Assembly (NCBI GenBank): GCA_002405755.1 | Contig: DHMK01000032.1 | Location: 22,317 to 48,385, forward strand | Length of the DNA stretch: 26,069 nt | From: Clostridiales bacterium UBA4644 | GTDB lineage: Bacteria > Bacillota > Clostridia > Oscillospirales > Butyricicoccaceae | Reading direction: 5' to 3' | Part shown: positions 1 through 7,839 of the stretch, piece after piece | How positions within the stretch are numbered: the first letter of the stretch is position 1 | Layout of the letters: every line of letters starts with the position of its first letter | The notes under the pieces: model-generated | The model's input: only the letters and a program-made list of their open reading frames with translations | What the model was told of the DNA's origin: nothing | Databases searched by the model: none | Program-made: the position numbers and the translations under genes

Positions 1-386
1 CCACCGGCGCCGCCAAGGCCGTGGGCAAGGTGATCCCCGCCCTCAACGGAAAGCTGACGGGTATGTCCTTCCGCGTCCCTGTGCTGGACGTTTCCTGCGT
101 GGACCTTACCGTCAATCTGGAAAAGCCGGCAAAGTATGAGGACATCTGCCGCGCCATGAAGGAAGCCTCCGAGGGCCAGCTGAAGGGCATTTTGGGCTAT
201 ACCGAGGACGATGTGGTATCCTCCGACTTTACCTCCGATCCCCGGGCCAGCATTTTCGATGCTAAGGCCGGCATCGCCCTGACCGATACCTTCGTCAAGC
301 TGGTGGCCTGGTATGACAACGAATACGGCTACAGCTGCAACACCCTGAACCTTCTGGAATACATGATCCGGCAGGACAAGCAGTAA
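1..386 (+). CDS. gap: Glyceraldehyde-3-phosphate dehydrogenase, C-terminal part (5' truncated by window edge)
   Basis: The frame is open from the window edge (codons in phase with base 3) to a TAA at 384-386. It encodes the C-terminal half of the catalytic domain of phosphorylating GAPDH, the cytoplasmic glycolytic enzyme converting glyceraldehyde-3-phosphate to 1,3-bisphosphoglycerate. The recognisable blocks are TGAAKAVGKVIPALNGKLTG, the following FRVPV and VSCVDLTV strands, and the terminal WYDNEYGYS, all near-invariant in the family. The active-site Cys and the NAD-binding domain lie upstream of the window. A terminator follows 20 bp after the stop. Identification is secure; which GAPDH paralogue it is cannot be told from this fragment. 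Confidence 0.96.
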   Translation, partial: TGAAKAVGKVIPALNGKLTGMSFRVPVLDVSCVDLTVNLEKPAKYEDICRAMKEASEGQLKGILGYTEDDVVSSDFTSDPRASIFDAKAGIALTDTFVKLVAWYDNEYGYSCNTLNLLEYMIRQDKQ

Positions 387-406
387 ACGAACCGCTGCAT
401 TTTCCC

Positions 407-446
407 GGGTGCGCCCTCTCGCGGCGCGCCCTTCTGTTTTTTTTGC
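407..446 (+). terminator. Rho-independent terminator of gap
   Basis: A 9-bp stem (407-415 with 423-431, one G-U pair) with a 7-nt loop is followed by TTCTGTTTTTTTT. It sits 20 bp after the gap stop codon, so it ends the gap transcript before the next gene. Confidence 0.9.
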
Positions 447-534
447 AATTATTTCGGAAAACCTATAGCGTATTTCTGAAAAATGATGTAAAATATAGGG
501 TAACCTAAGCATGAGCATTCAAAGGATCGGCGCA

Positions 535-569
535 GACCCGTCCGCGGGTCCGCCGGCGCTTTTCCGGCG
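535..569 (+). other. Two small hairpins in the leader of the FemABX gene
   Basis: In the 216-bp gap between gap and the FemABX gene, GACCCG (535-540) pairs with CGGGTC (545-550), and CGCCGG (551-556) pairs with CCGGCG (564-569). They lie 30-70 bp before the start codon. No clear -35/-10 pair is visible in this gap; TGTAAAAT near 488-494 could be a weak extended -10. The hairpins may be leader structure or chance in GC-rich sequence. Confidence 0.25.
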
Positions 570-602
570 CTTCCGGAAGGTTGATAACAGGAGAAGTCAA
601 GC

Positions 603-1733
603 ATGTATGAATTCGTGACCGAACAGACCTTACCTCAATATGAGGCCTTTGTGGAGGGGCATCCCAAGGGCCATTTTCTCCAGTCCCACCTGTGGGCTCC
701 GGTGAAAAGCGATTGGCAGTGGAGAGCGATCCTCCGCCGGGACGAGACCGGAAGGATCACCGGCGCAATGAGCGTCCTCATCCGCAAAATGCCTGGCATG
801 CCCTACCGCATGATGTATGCGGCCCGGGGGCCGGTGTGCGACGTGCATGACCGGGAAACTCTGGCGGAGCTGACCCAGGCTGCGGCGGAGCTGGCAAAGC
901 AGTGCCATGCCTATGCGCTGCGGCTGGATCCGGATGTGCCTTCCTCCGACGGGGCGTTTATCGAGATTATGAAGGCGCTGGGCTATGTGCACCACCCCGG
1001 CGATAAGGATTTCAACGGCATCCAGCCCTGCTATGTGTTTCGTCTGAACGTCAAGGACAAAACGGAGGAGGAGCTTCTGGCAGCCTTTCATTCCAAGACC
1101 CGCTACAATCTGCGGCTCAGCGCCCGGAAGGGCGTTACCGTCCGGCTGTGCGGCAAGGAGATGCTGCCGGAGTTTTCCCGCCTGATGCAGGAGACCGGCG
1201 ACCGGGACGGCTTTATCACCCGGCCGGAATCCTATTTTGCCGCAATGCTGGATTCTCTGGGCGACAAGGCCCGCCTCTATATGGCTTTCTGGGAGGATAA
1301 GCCCATCGCCGGAACGCTGGCCGTTCATTACGGCAACAAGGTCTGGTATCTTTACGGCGCTTCCTCCAACGAGCACCGCAATGTGATGCCCAATTATCAG
1401 CTCCAGTGGGCCATGATCCAGTGGGCGCTGGAGACCCATTGTGATATTTACGACTTCCGGGGCGTCTCCGGCGATCTGACGCCGGACAACCCGCTTTATG
1501 GCCTGTATCTGTTCAAAAAGGGCTTCGGCGGCGATCTGGTGGAGTTTTGCGGCGAGTTTGAAATGGTCTATAACAAGGGTGCGGACCTTTTGATCAATAA
1601 GGGTCTGGGCGCTGCCCGCACGCTGCGCCGCAGACTGAAGCAGCTGCGGCACCGGGATCAGGAGCAGCAGCATAAGGCCGCCGTCTCTGCCCGGGGTGCA
1701 AACACACAGGCAGAAGAACCGAAGGAAAGCTGA
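603..1733 (+). CDS. FemABX-family peptidoglycan interpeptide-bridge aminoacyltransferase
   Basis: This 376-aa protein has the FemA/FemB/FemX (MurM-like) double GNAT fold. These cytoplasmic enzymes use aminoacyl-tRNA to add bridge residues to the stem peptide of lipid II. Visible blocks are the N-terminal FLQSHLWAPVK motif, the YAARGPV strand, the central KTRYNLRLSARKGV helix that is typical of the family, and the C-terminal YDFRGVSG and LYLFKKGFGG motifs. The last 50 residues are basic and Gln-rich, probably a disordered tail. The start follows AGGAGAAGTC with good spacing. The gene is 49 bp upstream of the racemase-family gene, so both probably belong to one cell-wall transcription unit. The amino acid it transfers cannot be read from the sequence. 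Confidence 0.9.
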   Translation: MYEFVTEQTLPQYEAFVEGHPKGHFLQSHLWAPVKSDWQWRAILRRDETGRITGAMSVLIRKMPGMPYRMMYAARGPVCDVHDRETLAELTQAAAELAKQCHAYALRLDPDVPSSDGAFIEIMKALGYVHHPGDKDFNGIQPCYVFRLNVKDKTEEELLAAFHSKTRYNLRLSARKGVTVRLCGKEMLPEFSRLMQETGDRDGFITRPESYFAAMLDSLGDKARLYMAFWEDKPIAGTLAVHYGNKVWYLYGASSNEHRNVMPNYQLQWAMIQWALETHCDIYDFRGVSGDLTPDNPLYGLYLFKKGFGGDLVEFCGEFEMVYNKGADLLINKGLGAARTLRRRLKQLRHRDQEQQHKAAVSARGANTQAEEPKES

Positions 1734-1782
1734 TCCGGCCGCAGGCCGTCGTTTCAGAGATAGAACAGGAGGGACAGAGATT

Positions 1783-2883
1783 ATGAAAGCGCTGATCGTG
1801 GATAAAGCCAAGGTGCGCAGCAATCTGCAGGTGATCCAGACTGCGGCGGGCGACGCACAGATCTACGCCGTTTTGAAGATCAACGCCTATGGGCTTGGTC
1901 TGAAGCCCATGGCGGAGCTTTGCCGGGAGGCCGGCATCCGCCGCTTTGCCGTCACCGAGCCGGAGGACGCCGTCCGGCTGCGGGATTGGGGCTTTCAGGA
2001 GGAGGAGATCCTGATTCTTCGCTCCACGGCCTGTGAGGAGGATATTCGCGCCATCCTCAAGGCCGGCGCCACCGCCACGGTGGGCTCCTACGATGCAGCC
2101 CTGGCCCTCAACGGCATCGCCGAGAGCGAGGGCGTGGTCTGCGACGTGCACATCAAGGTGGACACCGGCATGGGCCGCTACGGCTTTGTTCCCGGGGAAA
2201 TCGACCGGATCCTCAGCGTCTACCGCTATCTGGGCAATCTGAACGTGACCGGTACCTATACCCACTACGCCAACGCCTTCCGCAGCAAAAAGAAGACCCA
2301 GGCCCAATACGACCTGTTTCTCTCCGTGGTGGACAAGATCCGCGCCGCCGGCTTTGAGCCGGGCATGCTCCACGCCTCCAATTCCGAAGCCTTTTTCGGC
2401 TGCAAAATGCCAAATCTGGACGCGGTGCGCATCGGCTCCGCCCTGGGGGGCAGGCTGATCTCCAAGGGCGACTTCGGCCTGCAGCGCACCGGCCGGCTCC
2501 AAAGCGAGATCGTGGAGGTCCGCTGGCTGCCCAAGGGCTCCACCATCGGCTACGGCAGCGCCTATACCACCCGCCACCCCACCCGCATCGCCGTCATCCC
2601 CGTTGGCTCCGGCGATGGCTATCAGGTGGAAAAGATCCGGGTCAATACCCGTCTGATCGACTATCTCCGGGCCATGGGTTCGGTGGTCAAGGCCTTTTTC
2701 CGGGGCAAGCGCTATTATGTCAGCGTCGGCGGAAAGCGCGCGCCCGTTTTGGGCCATGTAGGCGTGAGCCACACGGTGATCGATGTGACCGACCTGGAAT
2801 GCGGCCCCGGCACGAAGGTTTTTCTGGACGCCGCGCCCATGTTCGTTCCGCCCAACATCCCCCGGCAATATATTGATGGTTAA
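1783..2883 (+). CDS. Alanine-racemase-family PLP enzyme (divergent)
   Basis: A 366-aa fold-type III PLP enzyme of the alanine racemase family, which supplies D-alanine for peptidoglycan. The PLP lysine is K32 in VLKINAYGLG, the barrel motif HIKVDTGMGRYGF follows, and the second catalytic base is Y257 in IGYGSAY. The ATG at 1783 is chosen because AGGAGGG lies just upstream; the frame is open further 5' but that part has no family similarity. Two hallmarks are altered. The usual RPG(I/L)xLYG is RIGSALGGR here, and the usual GRVxMDQ near residue 325 is GHVGVSH, so the Asp that supports the catalytic Tyr is missing. It may be a second Alr paralogue or a racemase for another amino acid. It is followed closely by darA. 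Confidence 0.85.
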   Translation: MKALIVDKAKVRSNLQVIQTAAGDAQIYAVLKINAYGLGLKPMAELCREAGIRRFAVTEPEDAVRLRDWGFQEEEILILRSTACEEDIRAILKAGATATVGSYDAALALNGIAESEGVVCDVHIKVDTGMGRYGFVPGEIDRILSVYRYLGNLNVTGTYTHYANAFRSKKKTQAQYDLFLSVVDKIRAAGFEPGMLHASNSEAFFGCKMPNLDAVRIGSALGGRLISKGDFGLQRTGRLQSEIVEVRWLPKGSTIGYGSAYTTRHPTRIAVIPVGSGDGYQVEKIRVNTRLIDYLRAMGSVVKAFFRGKRYYVSVGGKRAPVLGHVGVSHTVIDVTDLECGPGTKVFLDAAPMFVPPNIPRQYIDG

Positions 2884-2923
2884 GAGGCTTTTTGCCCATC
2901 TGCGATAAAAGGAGGAACCTGTT

Positions 2924-3247
2924 ATGAAAATGATCCTGGGTATTCTGAACAGCGACGATGCTTCCACGGTGGTCCGTGCGCTGAACGACGCGGGCTATTC
3001 CGTCACCCGGCTGAGCACCACCGGCGGTTTTCTGCGGGCCGGCAATGTGACTATTCTGGTGGGCGTGGAGGACGATAAGGTCCAGGCCGCCATCGACGTG
3101 ATCCATCAGCATGCCCACAGCCGCACGCAGATCATGCCTGCCGCCTCAGAGGCCGGCGTGGGCTTCTTCTCCACCCTGCCAGTGGAGGTCCGGGTGGGCG
3201 GCGCCACCATTTTTGTGCTGGATGTGGATCAGTTTCTGAAGATCTGA
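2924..3247 (+). CDS. darA: Cyclic-di-AMP receptor DarA (PstA / DUF970, P-II-like)
   Basis: This 107-aa protein matches the length and pattern of the P-II-like c-di-AMP receptor DarA (YaaQ in Bacillus). It begins MKMILGILNSDDA, then has the TRLSTTGGFLRAGNVT segment that forms the ligand pocket, and GVEDDKVQAAID. The family forms trimers that bind c-di-AMP between subunits; its output is unknown in most species. The start follows AAAGGAGG with good spacing. The stop overlaps the holB start (TGATG), implying translational coupling. The order darA-holB-ricT is the same as the yaaQ-holB-yaaT neighbourhood of Bacillus, which supports all three calls. Confidence 0.95.
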   Translation: MKMILGILNSDDASTVVRALNDAGYSVTRLSTTGGFLRAGNVTILVGVEDDKVQAAIDVIHQHAHSRTQIMPAASEAGVGFFSTLPVEVRVGGATIFVLDVDQFLKI

Positions 3248-4152
3248 TGAGACTGCCCCATCTTCTGGGAAACGAAGGGCTGAAGCAAGCCCTTTCCTCG
3301 CTGCCTGCCGTTGGGCTGGGCTCGGCCATCCTCATCGACGGCCCCGCCGGCTCCGGCAAGCGCACCGCCGCAGGCGACCTTTGCCAGGCGCTCTTGTGCA
3401 CCGGGAGGGATGCGCCCTGCGGCGTCTGTCCCGCCTGCCGCAGAGTGGCGGCAGGCTCCCATCCGGACCTGTTCTGGCTGGAGGAGAGCGAGCCGGGCAA
3501 AGGCGTCCGGCTGGAGCAGGTCCGCGAGCTGCGGGCTCAGAGCTTCCTGCGGCCCTCGGAGGCCCCCTACAAGATCTTTGTCATCCCCCAGGCGGACAAG
3601 CTGAATCTTCCCTCGCAAAACGCCCTGCTGAAGGTTTTGGAGGAGCCGGCCTCCTCCCTGTTTGTGCTGCTGTGCGAAAACCGGGAGTCCATGCTGCAGA
3701 CGGTTCGCTCCCGGTGCAAGACCTTCCGCATGACGCCCCTCTCCCGGCAGCAGCTGCTTTCTGCGCTGGCCGCCCGCTGTCCCGGGACGACGGAGGCCCA
3801 GCGTCTGCAGGCGGCAGAGGCGTCCGCCGGTCTGTTGGGCCGGGCGCTGGACATTTTATCCGGCAGGGAATCCCCCGCCTTTGGGGCGGCAAGGGATTTC
3901 TGCGGCGCGATCTCCGGCGATGAGCTGACCATCTTTACCGTCTGCCAGAGCCTGACCCGCCTTTCCCGCAGGGAATATGCGGATTTCTGCGACGAGAGCT
4001 GCCGCCTTTTGCTGCGGCAGGCCCGGCAGGAGCGTGACGGGCGGGCCATCACGATCTTTGAATATCTGGAGCAGCAGCGGAGCGTACTGCCGCAGAACCC
4101 CTCCGTCACGGCGCTGGCCGGGGCGCTAGCGGCTTTCTGCAGCGTCTGCTGA
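3247..4152 (+). CDS. holB: DNA polymerase III subunit delta' (clamp-loader AAA+ subunit)
   Basis: A 301-aa clamp-loader subunit. The Walker A region is GPAGSGKRT at about residues 32-40. The zinc site has four cysteines (C51, C58, C61, C64). The family signature SQNALLKVLEEP lies at about 120-132, followed by a sensor region around QTVRSRCKTFRM. In the cell it acts with delta, gamma/tau and DnaX to load the sliding clamp on DNA. The ATG overlaps the darA stop by one base, so it is probably translated by coupling. The intact Walker A lysine is common in Gram-positive delta' proteins. Length is slightly short for the family but both the AAA+ part and the C-terminal collar part are present. Confidence 0.95.
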   Translation: MRLPHLLGNEGLKQALSSLPAVGLGSAILIDGPAGSGKRTAAGDLCQALLCTGRDAPCGVCPACRRVAAGSHPDLFWLEESEPGKGVRLEQVRELRAQSFLRPSEAPYKIFVIPQADKLNLPSQNALLKVLEEPASSLFVLLCENRESMLQTVRSRCKTFRMTPLSRQQLLSALAARCPGTTEAQRLQAAEASAGLLGRALDILSGRESPAFGAARDFCGAISGDELTIFTVCQSLTRLSRREYADFCDESCRLLLRQARQERDGRAITIFEYLEQQRSVLPQNPSVTALAGALAAFCSVC

Positions 4153-4175
4153 CTGCCCCTTTACAGGAGGAATAT

Positions 4176-5459
4176 ATGACAGAAGTCATCGGCGTCCGAT
4201 TCAAAAAAGTCGGCAAGGTTTATTATTTTGATCCCAAGGGCATTGCCGTACAGAAGGGGATGCCCGTTATCGTAGAAACGGCACGGGGACTGGAATATGG
4301 CGAGGTCACCCTGCCCAACACCCAGCTGGAGGACGACAAGATCGTCCAGCCGCTGAAGCCGCTGATCCGCATCGCCACCCCTGCCGACACCAAGGTGGCC
4401 GAGCAGAACGAAGCCTTTGAGCAGGAGGCCTTCCGGATCTGCGAGGCCAAGATCGCCGCCCACAAGCTGGAGATGAAGCTGGTGACGGTGGAATATACCT
4501 TTGACCACAGCAAGCTGCTGTTTTATTTCAGCGCCGATGGCCGGGTGGATTTCCGGGAGCTGGTGAAGGATCTGGCGGGCGTCTTCCGCACCCGCATCGA
4601 GCTGCGGCAGATCGGCGTCCGGGACGAAGCCAAAATGATCGGCGGCCTGGGCATCTGCGGCCGGCCCCTCTGCTGCAGCGCCTTTCTGAAGGATTTCCAG
4701 CCCGTTTCCATCAACATGGCCAAGGATCAGGGCCTTTCGCTGAACCCCACCAAGATCTCCGGCGCCTGCGGGCGGCTCATGTGCTGCCTGAAATATGAAA
4801 ACGAGGCTTATCAGGAGATGATCCGTCAGACGCCGCCCAACGAGAGCCTGGTGGATACGCCCTACGGCCGGGGCAATGTTCTGGATTCTTCCCTGCTGCG
4901 GGGCACCTGCCGGGTCCGGATGCTGAACAATCCGGATTCTCCGGTGACCGTCTCCTGCGGGCAGTGCTGTGTGCTGCGCCGCGGCCGGGATAAGGGCGAG
5001 CCCCTTCCGCCGGAGCCGGCGCCTGCCAAGGCGCCGCTGCTGACCAGTCTGGAGGATCCCACGCTGGCGGCCGCCGCGCCGGAGCAGGGCCAGCCCCAGC
5101 GGCAGAAGCCCCGTCCGCCCCGGCAGGATCGTCCCAAGCCCCGGCAGGGCGAGCGCTCCGGCAAGCCTGCCGACCAGCAGAAGCAGAGCCAGCCGCCCAG
5201 GAATAAGGACGGCAAGCCCGGCGACCGGAAGCCCGGCGGACGCAGCCAGAACCGACCGAGCCGCCAGGCCCCTCAGAAGCAGCCGCCCAGGGAGAGCAAA
5301 CCCCGGGAGGAACAGAAGCCCAAAGCCCAGGAAAACGGTGAGGGCGCGCAGAACCGCAGCGGCTCCGGCGCAGGCCGTAATCGCCGCCGCGGCGGCTATC
5401 GCAGCGGCTTCCGCAATGTGAAAAAGCCGGGAAACGCCGGCAAGCCATCGGAGGAATAA
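4176..5459 (+). CDS. ricT: PSP1-domain protein RicT (YaaT) with long disordered tail
   Basis: This 427-aa protein has the PSP1 domain over residues 1 to about 225. The clustered cysteines C161, C166, C167 and C198, C203, C204, in CGRPLCC and CGRLMCC, match those of RicT, which with RicA and RicF forms an iron-sulfur complex that helps RNase Y mature mRNAs and affects phosphorelay and competence in Bacillus. Residues from about 280 to the end are a low-complexity tail rich in Pro, Gln, Arg, Lys and Gly, absent from the Bacillus protein; such basic tails often bind RNA, but that is inference. GGAGG before the ATG decides the start. The gene is 23 bp after holB and ends at a terminator. Confidence 0.92.
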   Translation: MTEVIGVRFKKVGKVYYFDPKGIAVQKGMPVIVETARGLEYGEVTLPNTQLEDDKIVQPLKPLIRIATPADTKVAEQNEAFEQEAFRICEAKIAAHKLEMKLVTVEYTFDHSKLLFYFSADGRVDFRELVKDLAGVFRTRIELRQIGVRDEAKMIGGLGICGRPLCCSAFLKDFQPVSINMAKDQGLSLNPTKISGACGRLMCCLKYENEAYQEMIRQTPPNESLVDTPYGRGNVLDSSLLRGTCRVRMLNNPDSPVTVSCGQCCVLRRGRDKGEPLPPEPAPAKAPLLTSLEDPTLAAAAPEQGQPQRQKPRPPRQDRPKPRQGERSGKPADQQKQSQPPRNKDGKPGDRKPGGRSQNRPSRQAPQKQPPRESKPREEQKPKAQENGEGAQNRSGSGAGRNRRRGGYRSGFRNVKKPGNAGKPSEE

Positions 5460-5468
5460 GCTTTGCCG

Positions 5469-5496
5469 CCCCGGCAGCCCGCTGCCGGGGCCTTTT
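5469..5496 (+). terminator. Rho-independent terminator after ricT
   Basis: A perfect 9-bp stem (5469-5477 with 5482-5490) and a 4-nt loop are followed by CCTTTTG. It lies 10 bp after the ricT stop and 18 bp before the MATE start, so it closes the FemABX-to-ricT unit. The T tract is short, so some read-through into the transporter gene is likely; no separate promoter for that gene is seen. Confidence 0.7.
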
Positions 5497-5513
5497 GCGG
5501 ACACAAGAGGAAT

Positions 5514-6899
5514 ATGGAACAGACGATCACGCTTTCTGCCCGGCTCCGCCGGGCCTTTGAACCCCGCTTTGTCAGGCGGGTCTTTCGCACGGCGCTTCCC
5601 ATCGCCGCGCAGTTTCTTATTGCATCCGCCGTCAACCTGATCGACGTGGTGATGATCGGGCGGCTGGGCGGCGACGCCGTGGCGGCCGCCGGCGGCGGCA
5701 ACCAGATCTTTTTCCTTCTGACCATGGTGCTGTTCGGCATCAATTCCGGCGGCTCCGTCTTTCTCTCCCAGTTCTGGGGGACGCAGGACCTGAAAAATGT
5801 TCGCCGGACCATGGGCATGATGTATCTGCTGGGGGCCGCCGTAACGCTGCTCTTTACCGTGGGCGCGCTGGCCGCGCCCCGGCTGCTGGTGAGCCTTTAT
5901 ATACATGAGGCGCCGGCCCTTTCGCTGGCGGCGGACTATCTTTTCTGGGTGGGACTCAGCTATCCCATGGCGGCGGTGAGCCTGATCCTTTCCATGGTTT
6001 GCCGCTGCACGGGCAGTCTGCATCTGCCCACGCTGGCCAGCACCCTTTCCATCCTTGTGAACGTGGGCGGAAACGCCCTTTTGATCTACGGTCTGCTGGG
6101 CTGTCCGGCGCTGGGCCTGCGGGGCGCAGCCATCGCCACAACGCTGGCCCGGCTGGTGGAATGTCTGGTGCTGGCAACGGCGATCTACCGGCAGAAGCTG
6201 GCGGGCGCGGCGCGGGCAAAGGAGCTTTTTGCCCTGGACGGCAATTTCGTCCGAAAATATCTTCGCACGGCGTGGCCCGTTTTACTGAACGAGACCCTCT
6301 GGAGCGTGGGCTTTTCCCTCTATACCGTGGCCTACGGGCTTTTGGGAACAGCGGCGCTGGCCGCCGTGCAGATCTCCAGCACTGTCATCCAACTGATGAC
6401 GGTGTTCACCCGGGGCATGAGCAACGCCTGCGGCATTTTCATCGGCAATATGGTGGGCGCAGGCGATGAGGAGGGCGCGCTGGACTACGGCCACCGCTTC
6501 GCGCTGCTGCTGCCGGCGGTGGGACTGGTGACCGGACTTGTGTGCATCGCGCTCTCGCCGCTGTTTCTCCGGCTGTATTCCGTCTCCGATGAGATCCTTT
6601 CGCTGGCGCGGATCATGCTGATCCTGCAGGCCCTTTCCACGCCTCTGAAATGCAACAGCATGGTGCTCATCGTGGGCGTTTTCCGTGCGGCGGGCGACAC
6701 GCTCCACGCCTGTCTCATCGACAACGGCAGCGTCTGGCTGGCGGGTGTTCCCATGGCCTTTCTGGGCGTTTGGCTGGGGCTGCCGGTGTGGGGCGTTTTT
6801 CTGATGGTCTGCTGCGATGATATTGCAAAAAACATCGCCAGCCTGATCCATCTCCGCCGGGAAAAGTGGATCCGCAATGTTTCCGCCCAGCTGCAATGA
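5514..6899 (+). CDS. MATE-family multidrug/toxin extrusion transporter
   Basis: A 461-aa integral membrane protein with about 12 hydrophobic segments. It has the two-fold repeated architecture of MATE Na+/H+-driven efflux transporters, which export cationic drugs or metabolites. N-lobe motifs include NLIDVVMIGRLGGDAVAAAG and GSVFLSQFWGTQD; the C-lobe repeats them around RGMSNACGIFIGNMVGAGDEEGA. The ATG at 5514 is preceded by AGAGGAAT, a weak site. An upstream in-frame extension to 5463 is rejected because it runs through the ricT terminator. The substrate cannot be inferred. A bidirectional terminator follows. Confidence 0.92.
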   Translation: MEQTITLSARLRRAFEPRFVRRVFRTALPIAAQFLIASAVNLIDVVMIGRLGGDAVAAAGGGNQIFFLLTMVLFGINSGGSVFLSQFWGTQDLKNVRRTMGMMYLLGAAVTLLFTVGALAAPRLLVSLYIHEAPALSLAADYLFWVGLSYPMAAVSLILSMVCRCTGSLHLPTLASTLSILVNVGGNALLIYGLLGCPALGLRGAAIATTLARLVECLVLATAIYRQKLAGAARAKELFALDGNFVRKYLRTAWPVLLNETLWSVGFSLYTVAYGLLGTAALAAVQISSTVIQLMTVFTRGMSNACGIFIGNMVGAGDEEGALDYGHRFALLLPAVGLVTGLVCIALSPLFLRLYSVSDEILSLARIMLILQALSTPLKCNSMVLIVGVFRAAGDTLHACLIDNGSVWLAGVPMAFLGVWLGLPVWGVFLMVCCDDIAKNIASLIHLRREKWIRNVSAQLQ

Positions 6900-6911
6900 C
6901 CGTCTCTGCAT

Positions 6912-6955
6912 AAAAATCCCCGCCTGCTCATCCGCAGGCGGGGTGATCTTTTTTA
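6912..6955. terminator. Bidirectional rho-independent terminator between convergent genes
   Basis: CCCCGCCTGC (6918-6927) pairs perfectly with 6934-6943. On the + strand the stem is followed by TGATCTTTTTTATTTT; on the - strand it is followed by ATTTTTATG. It ends both the MATE transcript and the divIC/S1-domain transcript. Confidence 0.9.
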
Positions 6956-7423
6956 TTTTCTTCTTCTGCCGCCGGAGCGCTTGTCGCTCTGGGAGCGCAG
7001 GTCGGACATACGGCTCTCGCTGCTCTGCATAAATGCCTTCAGCTTGCTTTCGAAGGAATCATCGCCCCGGGGCAGCGTGCTCTGATCCTGGGCGTATTGC
7101 AGCTCGCTAGCGCTGGGACGGGGCCGGGGCGCGGGAGCGGGCTGGGAAGGGGCCGGCCGCCGGACAGGCTTTTCCGCCGGGGGCGGCGGAGGAAGGGCTT
7201 TTTTGATGGACAGATTGACCCGGCCCTGCGCATCGATGGCGATGAGCTTGACCTTGACCTCCTGCCCGATCTTCAGATAATTGCTGATGTCGTCTACAAA
7301 GGTATTGGCCACCTCCGAGATGTGGACCATTCCGCTCTTGCCGGGAGCCAGCTGCACAAACGCGCCAAACTTGGTGATCCCTGTGACCTTGCCCTCATAA
7401 ACGCTGCCGATTTCCAAATCCAT
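6953..7423 (-). CDS. S1 RNA-binding domain protein (YabR-like)
   Basis: A 156-aa protein with one S1 (OB-fold) RNA-binding domain at residues 4-72: GSVYEGKVTGITKFGAFVQL, then GKSGMVHISEVA and GQEVKVKLIAID. The remaining half is a Pro/Ala/Arg-rich linker and a basic SGGRRRK end. In Bacillus the same kind of gene (yabR) follows divIC, as here, so the pair is a conserved neighbourhood. It is 17 bp downstream of divIC, and its AGGAGG lies across the divIC stop, about 13 nt from the ATG, slightly far. It probably acts on translation or RNA turnover; the exact role is not known for the family. Confidence 0.9.
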   Translation of the reverse strand: MDLEIGSVYEGKVTGITKFGAFVQLAPGKSGMVHISEVANTFVDDISNYLKIGQEVKVKLIAIDAQGRVNLSIKKALPPPPPAEKPVRRPAPSQPAPAPRPRPSASELQYAQDQSTLPRGDDSFESKLKAFMQSSESRMSDLRSQSDKRSGGRRRK

Positions 7424-7440
7424 AGTTCCGGCGTATCCTC

Positions 7441-7728
7441 CTATTTACTGGATATATCCACAAAAACCTGCTCGCCGGGATACACATATCCCAGGCTTTC
7501 CCTTGCGACCTTTGCGATATAATCCGCATGATCTCCATCCTGGATGGCATCCTCCAGCTCGGCGCACTCCAGCTTCTGCGCCTCCAGTGCAGCCTGAAGC
7601 TTCTGCCGCTCCTCCGAGGCGGCGTTGATGCGAAGCTGCAGCTCCACCAGCTGAAAGGCGGCATAAACGGCGAAAGCGGCCAGCAGCAGCTTGGTCAGCA
7701 GACCGACGCGCTTTTTCTTTCGTTTCAA
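7441..7728 (-). CDS. divIC: Septum formation initiator, DivIC/FtsB family
   Basis: This is a 95-aa bitopic membrane protein: a basic cytoplasmic start (KRKKKR), one membrane helix (about residues 10-27), a coiled coil (about 30-65) and a short C-terminal DivIC domain ending ARESLGYVYPGEQVFVD. It works in the division complex with FtsL and DivIB/FtsQ. The start is taken as TTG at 7728 because GGAGGAGG lies 8 nt before it. An in-frame ATG at 7773 would add 15 residues, but the promoter at 7785-7813 predicts an RNA starting near 7778, leaving almost no leader for that ATG. The S1-domain gene follows in the same transcript. Confidence 0.88.
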   Translation of the reverse strand: MKRKKKRVGLLTKLLLAAFAVYAAFQLVELQLRINAASEERQKLQAALEAQKLECAELEDAIQDGDHADYIAKVARESLGYVYPGEQVFVDISSK

Positions 7729-7784
7729 CCGAACGCCCTCCTCCGTTCCTGTCGGCAGACACACTGCCAGCATACTTTCCTTAT

Positions 7785-7813
7785 ATTATAGGATCTCACG
7801 CAGCGGTTGTCAA
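7785..7813 (-). promoter_or_regulatory. Sigma-A promoter of divIC and the S1-domain gene
   Basis: On the - strand TTGACA (7808-7813), a 17-bp spacer and TATAAT (7785-7790) form a perfect consensus. The expected start near 7778 gives a leader of about 50 nt to the TTG start of divIC. Confidence 0.9.
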
Positions 7814-7839
7814 GGATGTTTTGCTATATATTGGAAACC

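Noticed and set aside
4161..6023. 620-aa - strand open frame opposite ricT and the MATE gene
   Set aside because: It crosses a terminator and two well-identified genes; composition is that of a shadow frame.
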